From assembly GCA_016789245.1 (NCBI GenBank), contig JAEURM010000077.1, positions 1-8,213 on the forward strand: a stretch of DNA of 8,213 bases, written 5' to 3'. The translations under genes and the position numbers were made by a program. Of the stretch, positions 1 through 5,174 are shown one piece after another. Below the pieces are notes generated by a model. That model saw nothing but the letters and a program-made list of their open reading frames with translations, was not told the DNA's origin and made no database searches. Position 1 is the first letter of the stretch, and every line of letters begins with the position of its first letter. Source of the stretch: Anaerolineales bacterium. GTDB lineage: Bacteria; Chloroflexota; Anaerolineae; Anaerolineales; UBA6663.

Positions 1-1
1 A

Positions 2-94
2 GCCTTTCCTGAAAGTATGCCGTGGCAAAACGCGGGCCAAATGACGGACGATGATTTGGCCGCGCTCTATCTCTACATCACGGCCACGCCGTAA
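2..94 (+). CDS. C-terminal end of a c-type cytochrome domain protein (5' part outside window)
   Basis: An open frame enters from the window edge and ends at TAA 92-94, giving 30 residues. They contain MPW at residues 6-8, then MTDDDLAALYLYI. The order 'MPW - about ten residues - M(T/S)D-D-L-A-A-L/I-Y-x-Y' is the usual end of a class I cytochrome c domain, where the Met is the distal haem-iron ligand and the last helix packs against the N-terminal helix. The CXXCH haem site would lie upstream, outside the window. The protein would be periplasmic or exported and would carry electrons. Its stop sits in a small hairpin shared with the convergent methyltransferase gene. Assignment rests on 30 residues only, so the specific enzyme or chain it serves cannot be named. 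Confidence 0.6.
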   Translation, partial: AFPESMPWQNAGQMTDDDLAALYLYITATP

Positions 95-104
95 AGCTTT
101 TACG
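90..104. terminator. Small bidirectional hairpin containing both convergent stop codons
   Basis: CGTAAA (90-95) and TTTACG (99-104) are perfect inverted repeats around a 3-base loop. The TAA stop of the plus-strand cytochrome (92-94) and the TAA stop of the minus-strand methyltransferase (102-100) both lie inside this stem. GGCC at 82-85 and 111-114 could extend the structure with an internal bulge. There is no long T run, so its strength as an intrinsic terminator is uncertain. Confidence 0.35.
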
Positions 105-1263
105 CCGCGCGGCCAATTAGCACATACGGCTCGCCATTGACGTGGGTGAGGAACACAATCCGGCTCTCTGGGCCAGAGAGTTTGAGCTTGTGAATTAGTT
201 CCTCCGGCGTCAGCGGCGAGCCGCGCTTTTTTACAGTGATGTTGCCCACCTTGCGCGCCCGCAAATATTCCCGCAAACGCTTGAGCTGAAACGGCATCGC
301 ATCTTCAATTACAAACACGCGCGCCAGCGGGGTGGGCGTGAGCGCATCACTGGTGAGATATGCTATCTCCGAGTCTAGTTGGTGCGCGTTAAGTTGCACG
401 GCTAATGTTGTTACCAAACCCGCGCGGAGGATGGCGGGGTCAGGTTCGTAAAGATAACGTCTTGGGGCGGAAAGAGAATTAGAGAATTGGTTATCGGAGA
501 TGAGCGATTGGCCGCTGGGCAGGAGCGTGGCGCGGCGGGCGGCTTCTGTTTTGAGCGGCCCAAACCATAGCACGCACTCTTTTAGTTCGCCGCTCACAGA
601 GATAAACTCCACTTCATGCGGTGGCAAATTCGTCAGTTCCGCTAAATTCACGCCGGGGGAAAGTTTTACGCCAATGGCCGGTATCTGTTTGTGCCACTCG
701 TTTACCAGTGTGAGCGGCGGCGCATAATCGCGCACGGAAAATTTACGCCGCCCATCCACCCGCCGCGCCGGATCAAACCAGAGCGCATCCACAGGTGGCA
801 AAGGTGTTTGCGTCACATCGGCTTCCAAGTATTCAGCTTTGTAACCGTAAGCGGCCAAATTCTCCCGCGCTAGCGCAAGGCGCAACGCATCTTTATCTAC
901 CAGTGTTGCGCTGGTGACGCCGCCTAAGCCAATGGCATCTCCGCCTAAGCCGCAACACACATCCGCTACGCGCTCATAGGCTTGGTAACGTTGGGCGCGG
1001 TACGTAGCAATGGTTTCGCCAGAGGCTTGCTCTAACGCTTCACGGATGAAGTACATCTGCTCAACGCGCGTGAATTTGGTATGGGCCTTGGCGCGCAAAA
1101 TCACCGTCTCTAGCGCGGCCTTCGCTAAATCCGCATCAATTTGTTTTTGGAGTTTAGTTAATGCAGGCAGGAAAGTTTCTTCGGTGGGTTTTAGTTCAGC
1201 GGTGGCGGCAATGGCCTGTTGGCCCTCAGCCGTCAGTAGGCGCTGGAAGGTGGCTAAATCCAT
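100..1263 (-). CDS. Class I SAM-dependent methyltransferase with THUMP-like C-terminal domain
   Basis: This 387-residue protein is likely a cytoplasmic RNA-directed methyltransferase, though its substrate is not known. Residues 1-95 form a helical N-terminal region. The SAM-binding motif I is at 101-109 (DVCCGLGGD). An acidic residue after the second strand (VDKD, 122-125) fits ribose binding, and D149 follows the third strand. WFDPARR (162-168) occupies the position of the catalytic motif IV (NPPY-like) and is characteristic of this family. The C-terminal part, from about residue 270, resembles the THUMP-like module (PF18096 type), ending in a VKKRGSPLTPEELIHKL stretch and an LIGRA tail. Residues 250-266 form a Ser/Asn-rich linker made from a DNA repeat (474-490). 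ATG at 1263 is used because no better start exists; there is no Shine-Dalgarno site, but TACAAT lies 6 bases upstream. The gene stands alone, convergent with the cytochrome gene and divergent from the sigma factor. Confidence 0.85.
   Translation of the reverse strand: MDLATFQRLLTAEGQQAIAATAELKPTEETFLPALTKLQKQIDADLAKAALETVILRAKAHTKFTRVEQMYFIREALEQASGETIATYRAQRYQAYERVADVCCGLGGDAIGLGGVTSATLVDKDALRLALARENLAAYGYKAEYLEADVTQTPLPPVDALWFDPARRVDGRRKFSVRDYAPPLTLVNEWHKQIPAIGVKLSPGVNLAELTNLPPHEVEFISVSGELKECVLWFGPLKTEAARRATLLPSGQSLISDNQFSNSLSAPRRYLYEPDPAILRAGLVTTLAVQLNAHQLDSEIAYLTSDALTPTPLARVFVIEDAMPFQLKRLREYLRARKVGNITVKKRGSPLTPEELIHKLKLSGPESRIVFLTHVNGEPYVLIGRAA
474..490. repeat. Short AT-rich repeat inside the THUMP-like methyltransferase gene
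   Basis: GAGAATT (474-480) is followed directly by AGAGAATTGG (481-490). The 11-mer TTAGAGAATTG (479-489) recurs at 2982-2992 inside an unrelated gene, and GAGAATTGG (482-490) recurs at 2970-2978. On the minus strand it is read here as CAA TTC TCT AA, giving Gln-Phe-Ser-Asn in a linker between domains. Confidence 0.55.
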
Positions 1264-1269
1264 GCGCTG

Positions 1270-1275
1270 ATTGTA
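1270..1275 (-). promoter_or_regulatory. Candidate -10 element for the THUMP-like methyltransferase (leaderless type)
   Basis: Read on the minus strand this is TACAAT, five of six matches to TATAAT, ending 6 bases before the ATG at 1263. No Shine-Dalgarno sequence and no convincing -35 hexamer are visible. The spacing would place the transcription start at or next to the start codon. Confidence 0.35.
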
Positions 1276-1284
1276 GCGGAGGCT

Positions 1285-1313
1285 GTGATACTTCGCGCTA
1301 AAGCGCGTATATT
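1285..1313 (+). promoter_or_regulatory. Candidate promoter of the ECF sigma operon
   Basis: GTGATA (1285-1290) matches TTGACA at four of six positions. It is followed by a 17-base spacer and TATATT (1308-1313), five of six matches to TATAAT. The predicted transcription start is near 1320, only a few bases before the ATG at 1324. The hexamers fit a housekeeping sigma factor rather than an ECF-type promoter, so autoregulation by the encoded sigma factor is not evident. Confidence 0.4.
1294..1307. promoter_or_regulatory. Palindrome in the promoter spacer, candidate operator
   Basis: CGCGCT (1294-1299) and AGCGCG (1302-1307) form a perfect 6-base inverted repeat around AA. It fills most of the 17-base spacer between the candidate -35 and -10 hexamers of the sigma operon. 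It also lies upstream of the divergent methyltransferase start, so a bound regulator could affect both directions. No local regulator gene of a DNA-binding repressor family is visible in the window. Confidence 0.35.
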
Positions 1314-1323
1314 TCTACAGACG

Positions 1324-1857
1324 ATGTCATCGCCAACTGTTTGGAAGAGATTTTCGGCCTCAGCCGAAACCACCGATTGGGACGCCCTATACACGGAGCA
1401 TTTGCCGCGCGTGTACAACTTTTTCCGCTATCGCACGGGGGTGGCCGCCGTGGCGGAAGATCTGACCTCGGCCACCTTTGAGAAGGCGTGGCGGCACCGC
1501 GAACGCTACCGGCGCGATCTGGCCGCCTTCGCCACTTGGCTGTTTAGTATCGCGCGCAATGTGGCCGCTGATTTCTTTCGGCGCGAGCGGCCAACCGCGC
1601 CGTTGGAAGAAGCCAACGCGTTGCCGGGTGAGGAAGCGCCGGAAGTAATCGTTCAGCAACGCCTGATGTTTGCGCGGCTGGCCGCTTTGCTGGCGCAATT
1701 GCCCGAGCGGGAACGTGAACTGATTGCGCTGAAGTATGGCGCGGAACTCAATAACCGTGAAATTGCTAAGCTAACAGGCCTGAGTGAAAGCAATGTGGGC
1801 ACGGTGCTGAGCCGCGCAGTGCAGAAACTGCGCACGGAATGGGAGCCAGAACCGTGA
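1324..1857 (+). CDS. ECF-family RNA polymerase sigma factor
   Basis: The 177-residue product, counted from ATG 1324, has the compact two-domain layout of extracytoplasmic-function sigma factors. Sigma region 2 covers roughly residues 20-90, from the YTEHLPRVYNFFRY helix through AEDLTSATFEKAWRH (the core-binding part of region 2) to FATWLFSIARNVAADFFRR (the -10 recognition helices). After a variable linker, region 4 covers about residues 118-175. It has LPERERELIALKYGAELNNREIA followed by a helix-turn-helix (GLSESNVGTVLSRAVQKLR) that would read the -35 element. An in-frame GTG at 1285 would add 13 residues, but it overlaps the likely -35 element and its GGAGG is only 2 bases away, so ATG 1324 is preferred. 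The stop overlaps the start of the next gene by four bases (GTGA), so the two are translationally coupled. Confidence 0.9.
   Translation: MSSPTVWKRFSASAETTDWDALYTEHLPRVYNFFRYRTGVAAVAEDLTSATFEKAWRHRERYRRDLAAFATWLFSIARNVAADFFRRERPTAPLEEANALPGEEAPEVIVQQRLMFARLAALLAQLPERERELIALKYGAELNNREIAKLTGLSESNVGTVLSRAVQKLRTEWEPEP
1841..1845 (+). promoter_or_regulatory. Shine-Dalgarno site that decides the GTG start at 1854
   Basis: GGGAG lies 8 bases before GTG 1854. The frame is open further upstream, to an in-frame start at 1839, but only the GTG at 1854 has both a ribosome site and the GTGA overlap with the sigma factor stop codon. Confidence 0.55.
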
Positions 1858-2585
1858 ACGATCAATTTTTATATGCTTTGCGTGAGCCGCCCCGCGCCGC
1901 CTTTGCGGCAGAACTGCGCCAGCGGCTTCGCATTCAAGAAAGGCCATTTGCAATGTTGCAAAATTTAACTCTCCGCCGTTTGGCATGGGCTACGTTAGCC
2001 CTCAGCGGCCTGCTGTTAGGTGTATTTGCGTTTTCACCCGCCGCCCGCGCTAGCGTGCGCCAAGTGCTGGAGGCTTTCAATATTGGCGGCATTCAATTCC
2101 AGCCTGACCCGGAACTGCCGCAGGCGTTGGCAACGCTGGCGGTAGCCTCAACCGGTGCGCCGGAAGAAAACGCCGCGCTCAACGCCGTAAAAGCTAAAGT
2201 GCCGTTTGCTTTCAAAACGCCAACTTGGACGCCGGACGGCTTTATTCTAACCAACGATGGTGCGACCATCATCTACTCTGACCCAGAGTCAACACAAGTG
2301 ATGCAAGTCTTGCTCCGCTGGGACCGGGGTGAACAAGTGTTATTCTTTTACGCCGTGAACCCCAATGGGCCAGAACGTACTTATTTAGTAGCGCCGGAAG
2401 CCACCGTGGAAGAAGTACTCGTCAGCGGCCAACCGGCGTCTTTCACCATTACGCCGTTGGATGATGCTGACCAGCCGGGTTATAGTTTGAAGTGGGTGGC
2501 GGAGGGTGTGCAATACACGTTGCAAGGCCGCGCCGGGCAGGTAACACTTGCGGAGATGGTTCAGATAGCTGAATCCTTACAGTAA
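1854..2585 (+). CDS. Single-pass membrane protein with DUF4367-like domain, probable regulator of the ECF sigma factor
   Basis: The protein has 243 residues from GTG 1854. A short cytoplasmic N-terminus (1-42) contains a helix rich in Arg and Glu (PPRAAFAAELRQRLRIQERP). One membrane segment follows at about 43-60 (LAWATLALSGLLLGVFAF). The exported part starts with a linker. From about residue 115 it resembles DUF4367: a PTWTPDGF start, an IIYSDPES strand, a hydrophobic strand pair, then GYSLKWVAEGVQYTLQG and a final ALAEM-like helix ending AESLQ. DUF4367 is commonly found in proteins encoded beside ECF sigma factors. The cytoplasmic tail lacks the HxxxCxxC zinc anti-sigma motif, so any sigma binding would use the short N-terminal helix. 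The GTGA overlap with the sigma gene strongly suggests a functional pair, but the anti-sigma role is inferred. Confidence 0.75.
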   Translation: MNDQFLYALREPPRAAFAAELRQRLRIQERPFAMLQNLTLRRLAWATLALSGLLLGVFAFSPAARASVRQVLEAFNIGGIQFQPDPELPQALATLAVASTGAPEENAALNAVKAKVPFAFKTPTWTPDGFILTNDGATIIYSDPESTQVMQVLLRWDRGEQVLFFYAVNPNGPERTYLVAPEATVEEVLVSGQPASFTITPLDDADQPGYSLKWVAEGVQYTLQGRAGQVTLAEMVQIAESLQ

Positions 2586-2588
2586 CAG

Positions 2589-2611
2589 AAGCCGCTGAGG
2601 GGGAGCGGCTT
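2589..2611. terminator. Hairpin terminator between convergent operons
   Basis: AAGCCGCT (2589-2596) and AGCGGCTT (2604-2611) form a perfect 8-base stem with a 7-base loop (GAGGGGG). The hairpin occupies almost all of the 28 bases between the stop of the DUF4367 gene and the stop of the convergent 251-residue gene. It is placed to end transcription from both directions. Neither side has a clear T run. Confidence 0.6.
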
Positions 2612-2613
2612 GC

Positions 2614-3369
2614 TCACTCATCACCCGTAATGGCGGTGTGTGGGTCAATGTTTACGGGCGTCTCAATGGCCCACGCGCGCACCGCTTCAAATTCCGGGTT
2701 GAGGATGATGGGCGCGGGCCATGTTTGTACCGCTTGGCTAGGAAATTTGCCCACTTTGTTGATGCCCACCAACCACTGCGCCAGCACCGCTTTCTGCATG
2801 AAGGCCACAGCTTTTACCAATGAACTAAACGCTAAGAGCGTGGGTTGTTCGGTGAATGGGTTCCGCACGCAGGCGGCCCGCCACGCTAGCATTTCATCTG
2901 GCGTCAGTTTCCACACGGGCTTGTTGGGGGTTTGATGAACGAGCAAAAATAGGAAAGGTGAAATGGTTTGAGAATTGGAGATTAGAGAATTGAGCCGCTC
3001 AGTTGAAGAGTTGAGGGGCGGCCTTTCGCCGCGATAGAGGGTGAGGCCGTTTGCTAGCGGCTCAACTAAACAGTGAACAAAACCAGCGGCAGTGAGGGCG
3101 GCTAAAAGCTCTTCTGCTGGTGCGGCGTGGGCGAGAATTATGCGCCCGCCGGGCCGAAGCCGCCCAAACCATTGCTCAAGGTTGTGCGGCGGCACACAGC
3201 CCACCACCGCATCCGCTTCTGCCCCCTCTGGCATACTCTCAATTTCTACGGGCAGTTCCCGCTGGCTGGCTTCATCTAAAACTAAAACGCGCGGCAGGCC
3301 AGCGCTGGGCGGCAGGTGCTTGGCAAACATGGCGGGTGGCGAGTTATGAGTGAGGAAGCGGTGCGTCAC
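2614..3369 (-). CDS. Uncharacterised protein with degenerate methyltransferase-like N-terminus
   Basis: I do not recognise a named family for this 251-residue protein. Residues 25-115 look like the second half of a Rossmann methyltransferase: a PRVLVLDEA strand, ADAVVGCVPP, a helix LEQWFGRL, RPGGRIILAHA (the usual strand after 'L-x-P-G-G'), then EELLAALTAAGFVHCLVE. The glycine-rich SAM-binding motif I is absent and the region before ADAVV is far too short, so SAM binding is doubtful. Residues 118-136 are a Ser/Asn-rich linker built partly from a DNA repeat. The rest (about 137-251) begins FLFLLVHQTPNKPVW and contains a helical stretch (FSSLVKAVAFMQKAVLAQWLVGINKVGKF). GTG 3369 is the longest start, with AAGGTG about 13 bases upstream; ATG 3331 is an alternative 13 codons in. 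It is the last gene of the permease operon, 17 bases after the 65-residue gene. Confidence 0.6.
   Translation of the reverse strand: MTHRFLTHNSPPAMFAKHLPPSAGLPRVLVLDEASQRELPVEIESMPEGAEADAVVGCVPPHNLEQWFGRLRPGGRIILAHAAPAEELLAALTAAGFVHCLVEPLANGLTLYRGERPPLNSSTERLNSLISNSQTISPFLFLLVHQTPNKPVWKLTPDEMLAWRAACVRNPFTEQPTLLAFSSLVKAVAFMQKAVLAQWLVGINKVGKFPSQAVQTWPAPIILNPEFEAVRAWAIETPVNIDPHTAITGDE
2970..2994. repeat. Tandem AT-rich repeat inside the 251-residue gene
   Basis: A 15-base unit, GAGAATTGGAGATTA (2970-2984), is followed by a partial second copy, GAGAATTGAG (2985-2994). A looser variant, TTGAAGAGTTGAGG, follows at 3003-3016. The 11-mer TTAGAGAATTG (2982-2992) is identical to 479-489. On the minus strand this copy is read as C AAT TCT CTA A, one frame away from the other gene, giving Asn-Ser-Leu-Ile. 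Confidence 0.55.
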
Positions 3370-3375
3370 CCGCCA
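3330..3375. repeat. Inverted repeat at the start of the 251-residue gene
   Basis: TGGCGGGTG (3330-3338) and CACCCGCCA (3367-3375) are perfect 9-base inverted repeats separated by 28 bases. They bracket the first codons of the gene and one arm covers the GTG start codon at 3369. In mRNA the structure could hide the GTG and favour initiation further in, or it may be a chance result of GC-rich coding sequence. Confidence 0.3.
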
Positions 3376-3386
3376 CTCAGCACCTT

Positions 3387-3584
3387 TTATTTCTTAATTG
3401 AGCGCACCAGTTTGAGAAATTCATCCCACTCCTCTTTGAAGAAGTGCAGGGTGACGTTGCCCAACTCTAAGTTGTAGGTGGCTTCACCTTCGCCATCTTC
3501 CGCCGTCCAAATCATAAAATTATCTGTTTCGGCAATGGTGGTGGTTTTAACTTCATCTGTGTGAGTGTGTTTATGGTCTGCCAT
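3387..3584 (-). CDS. Small acidic uncharacterised protein (65 residues)
   Basis: I do not recognise a named family. The protein is 65 residues with a His/Thr-rich start (MADHKHTHTDEVKTTT), then a compact domain with strands DNFMIWTAED, ATYNLELGNVTLHFF and a C-terminal amphipathic helix KEEWDEFLKLVRSIKK. It has no signal peptide, membrane segment or Cys and is probably cytoplasmic. It is a real gene: a strong AAGGAG ribosome site (3590-3595) stands 5 bases before ATG 3584, and it sits in an operon 23 bases after the 79-residue gene and 17 bases before the 251-residue gene. The three His residues near the start could bind metal, but nothing else supports this. Confidence 0.75.
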   Translation of the reverse strand: MADHKHTHTDEVKTTTIAETDNFMIWTAEDGEGEATYNLELGNVTLHFFKEEWDEFLKLVRSIKK

Positions 3585-3589
3585 GAAAA

Positions 3590-3595
3590 CTCCTT
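3590..3595 (-). promoter_or_regulatory. Strong Shine-Dalgarno site for the 65-residue gene
   Basis: Read on the minus strand this is AAGGAG, 5 bases before ATG 3584. It is one of the best ribosome sites in the window and confirms that the short frame is translated as an internal operon gene. Confidence 0.65.
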
Positions 3596-3607
3596 GACGG
3601 TCAGGTC

Positions 3608-3847
3608 TTAATCTACTTGAAAGGCGATGAGAACTTTTTCCAGCGCGGCGAGGCTGGCTCCGGCGTGGGTTTGTTCATCCAACTCGGGCACAGTGTAGCG
3701 GCGCGCATAGGCGTTGAGTTGAAAATCCGGTTGGCGCAGGCTGGCTTGTACGGCGGCTAAAATTTCCGCCTGCCGCTCTGGTGGCCACTGCCGCGCTTGC
3801 TTCGTCCAATACACGGTGTAAGAAAAATCAATGCGCGGTTCATTCAT
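3608..3847 (-). CDS. Small uncharacterised protein (79 residues), coupled to the permease
   Basis: I do not recognise a named family. The 79 residues carry an N-terminal strand (IDFSYTVYWTKQAR), a helix (PPERQAEILAAVQASLRQ), a middle part rich in aromatic and Arg residues (NAYARRYTVPELDEQTH) and a C-terminal helix-strand (AALEKVLIAFQVD). There is no signal peptide or membrane segment. ATG 3847 overlaps the TGA of the permease gene in an ATGA arrangement, so its translation is coupled to that of the permease. This suggests equal production or a physical partnership, which remains inference. Confidence 0.7.
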   Translation of the reverse strand: MNEPRIDFSYTVYWTKQARQWPPERQAEILAAVQASLRQPDFQLNAYARRYTVPELDEQTHAGASLAALEKVLIAFQVD

Positions 3848-5100
3848 TTTTCAACGGTTTCCGGCGCGGGCGGCTCTGGCGGTAACTGGCGCAGAGCGGG
3901 GCGGCGGCCAAAACCAACTTCACGCAAGCGGGCCAATGGGGAAACTACCGGGCGATGCGGGGTGATGGGTGAGATGGACGTATTGGCCCACGGGTCTAAA
4001 TCAAACAACTTACGGAAGGCGTACCGGCTAAACAGAAGCAGGGTAGCAATGAGCGGCCCGGCCAAAACTAAGCCCACTGGCCCCACCAGTTGCGCCATCA
4101 TCAGTGCGCCAATCATAATAACGAGCGGATGTAGGTTGAGACTGCCACCCATGATGCGGGGCCAGAAGACGTAGCCTTGAATTTGTTGCAGGATGAGGTA
4201 CGCCCCAGCCACAATGAGCGCAAACCACACCTGTCCCATGCCCAGCCAATTGCCGCCCTGAAAAAATGCCACCGCCACACCCGTTACCATGGAGATAGTT
4301 GCGCCAATGTAGGGAATGAAATCTAACGTGAAGGCTAAGATGCCCAGCACCGGTGCGTAGGCTACGCCCAAAATAGACAGCACCGTGCCCACCATGAGGC
4401 CGAGAATGCCGGAAAGCGTCACTTGGCCGCGCAGGTAACTGTTCCAAATCGGGCCAAGGCTGGCGGCCAGCCGCCGCACATCATCGCGGATGATGGGCGG
4501 CACACGCTCATCAATGCCTTTGAGCACATCACCCACATCTGCCAGCAAGTAGTAACTCAAAATTAGCACAAAGAACAACCAGCCAATGGTGGTGGCCGTT
4601 ACCGAAGCAATAGAGCCCACCGCACTGCCGGTTTGGGAGAGCGCGGGTTGAATAGCCGAAGCCAACTGTGACAAAATAGGTTGAAAGTTGATGGTGGCCG
4701 GATCAATGGTGAATGGCCCAATCAAAATTGGCTTGCTGAACGTATCACTTAGGAATCTGGGTAAATCCGCCGTAATATCCACAATTTGCTTGTACAGGCC
4801 AACAATTTGGCTTTGGATGGCAACACCCGCCACTACCAGCAAACCAATGAGAATGATGAACACTACCAAATACACAATTAGCACAGAAGGCCCCCACGCC
4901 AAACGCGTGATGCGCGAAACCCAACTGGCCAACGGCGCGAGCAGGTAAGCCAGAATGCACATGGCTATCATTGGCCCCCACAAACTTTGGAAGTACAGCA
5001 AAAGCCAGCCCACAAGGATGATAAACACGAGGGCCACCAAAAACTTGGCCGGCGTGCTCCAGCGGGGAGAAACAGGTAATTCGGGTTGTGTATCGCTCAT
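3844..5100 (-). CDS. AI-2E family transporter (PerM/TqsA-type permease)
   Basis: This 418-residue inner-membrane protein fits the AI-2E transporter family (PF01594) in length and topology. An N-terminal pair of membrane segments lies at about 18-37 and 40-58, and a third at 70-95. A long soluble stretch with QSQIVGLYKQIVDITADLPRFLSDTF follows, then a membrane segment with LFFVLILSYYLLADVGDVLKGIDERVPP. The C-terminal half has GQVTLSGILGLMVGTVLSILGV, the conserved LDFIPYIGATIS, the QQIQGYVFWPRIMGGSLNLHPL segment and a final GPVGLVLAGPLIATLL. The last 60 residues are a cytoplasmic Pro/Arg-rich tail. Family members have been linked to autoinducer-2 export (TqsA), and some to Na+/H+ exchange, so the substrate here is open. 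It is the first gene of a four-gene operon and divergent from sbtA. ATG 5100 has no obvious Shine-Dalgarno site; TATAAT lies 27 bases upstream. Confidence 0.88.
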   Translation of the reverse strand: MSDTQPELPVSPRWSTPAKFLVALVFIILVGWLLLYFQSLWGPMIAMCILAYLLAPLASWVSRITRLAWGPSVLIVYLVVFIILIGLLVVAGVAIQSQIVGLYKQIVDITADLPRFLSDTFSKPILIGPFTIDPATINFQPILSQLASAIQPALSQTGSAVGSIASVTATTIGWLFFVLILSYYLLADVGDVLKGIDERVPPIIRDDVRRLAASLGPIWNSYLRGQVTLSGILGLMVGTVLSILGVAYAPVLGILAFTLDFIPYIGATISMVTGVAVAFFQGGNWLGMGQVWFALIVAGAYLILQQIQGYVFWPRIMGGSLNLHPLVIMIGALMMAQLVGPVGLVLAGPLIATLLLFSRYAFRKLFDLDPWANTSISPITPHRPVVSPLARLREVGFGRRPALRQLPPEPPAPETVEK

Positions 5101-5127
5101 AGTATTTCTAAGTGAAGTGCTGGAATA

Positions 5128-5133
5128 ATTATA
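5128..5133 (-). promoter_or_regulatory. Candidate -10 element of the permease operon
   Basis: Read on the minus strand this is a perfect TATAAT, 27 bases before ATG 5100. It would give a transcription start near 5121 and a leader of about 20 bases. No good -35 hexamer is seen at 16-18 bases further upstream. It lies in the 74-base divergent region shared with sbtA. Confidence 0.4.
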
Positions 5134-5159
5134 CCTGCCCTCGCACCTGTAACTGCGCG

Positions 5160-5165
5160 TACAAT
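5160..5165 (+). promoter_or_regulatory. Candidate -10 element of sbtAB (leaderless type)
   Basis: TACAAT, five of six matches to TATAAT, ends 9 bases before ATG 5175. No strong Shine-Dalgarno site precedes the ATG (only TTGGG). TTATAC at 5129-5134 is an alternative -10 that would give a leader of about 35 bases. No clear -35 hexamer goes with either. Confidence 0.3.
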
Positions 5166-5174
5166 TTGGGCCGC

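Noticed and set aside
1285..1323. GTG 1285 as the start of the ECF sigma factor, adding 13 residues
   Set aside because: GGAGG is only 2 bases before it, it overlaps the likely -35 element, and the extra residues (MILRAKARIFLQT) arise from the palindrome and do not resemble a sigma N-terminus.
2970..3016. CRISPR-like or mobile-element repeat
   Set aside because: Only one and a half clear units, inside an open reading frame, with no spacer pattern and no transposase nearby.
4028..4447. 139-codon minus-strand frame within the permease gene
   Set aside because: It is a shadow of the AI-2E permease, which has clear family motifs in the other frame on the same strand.
5112..5174. GTG 5112 as the start of SbtA
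   Set aside because: The added 21 residues are Cys-rich and unlike any SbtA start; the region carries promoter-like hexamers for both directions.
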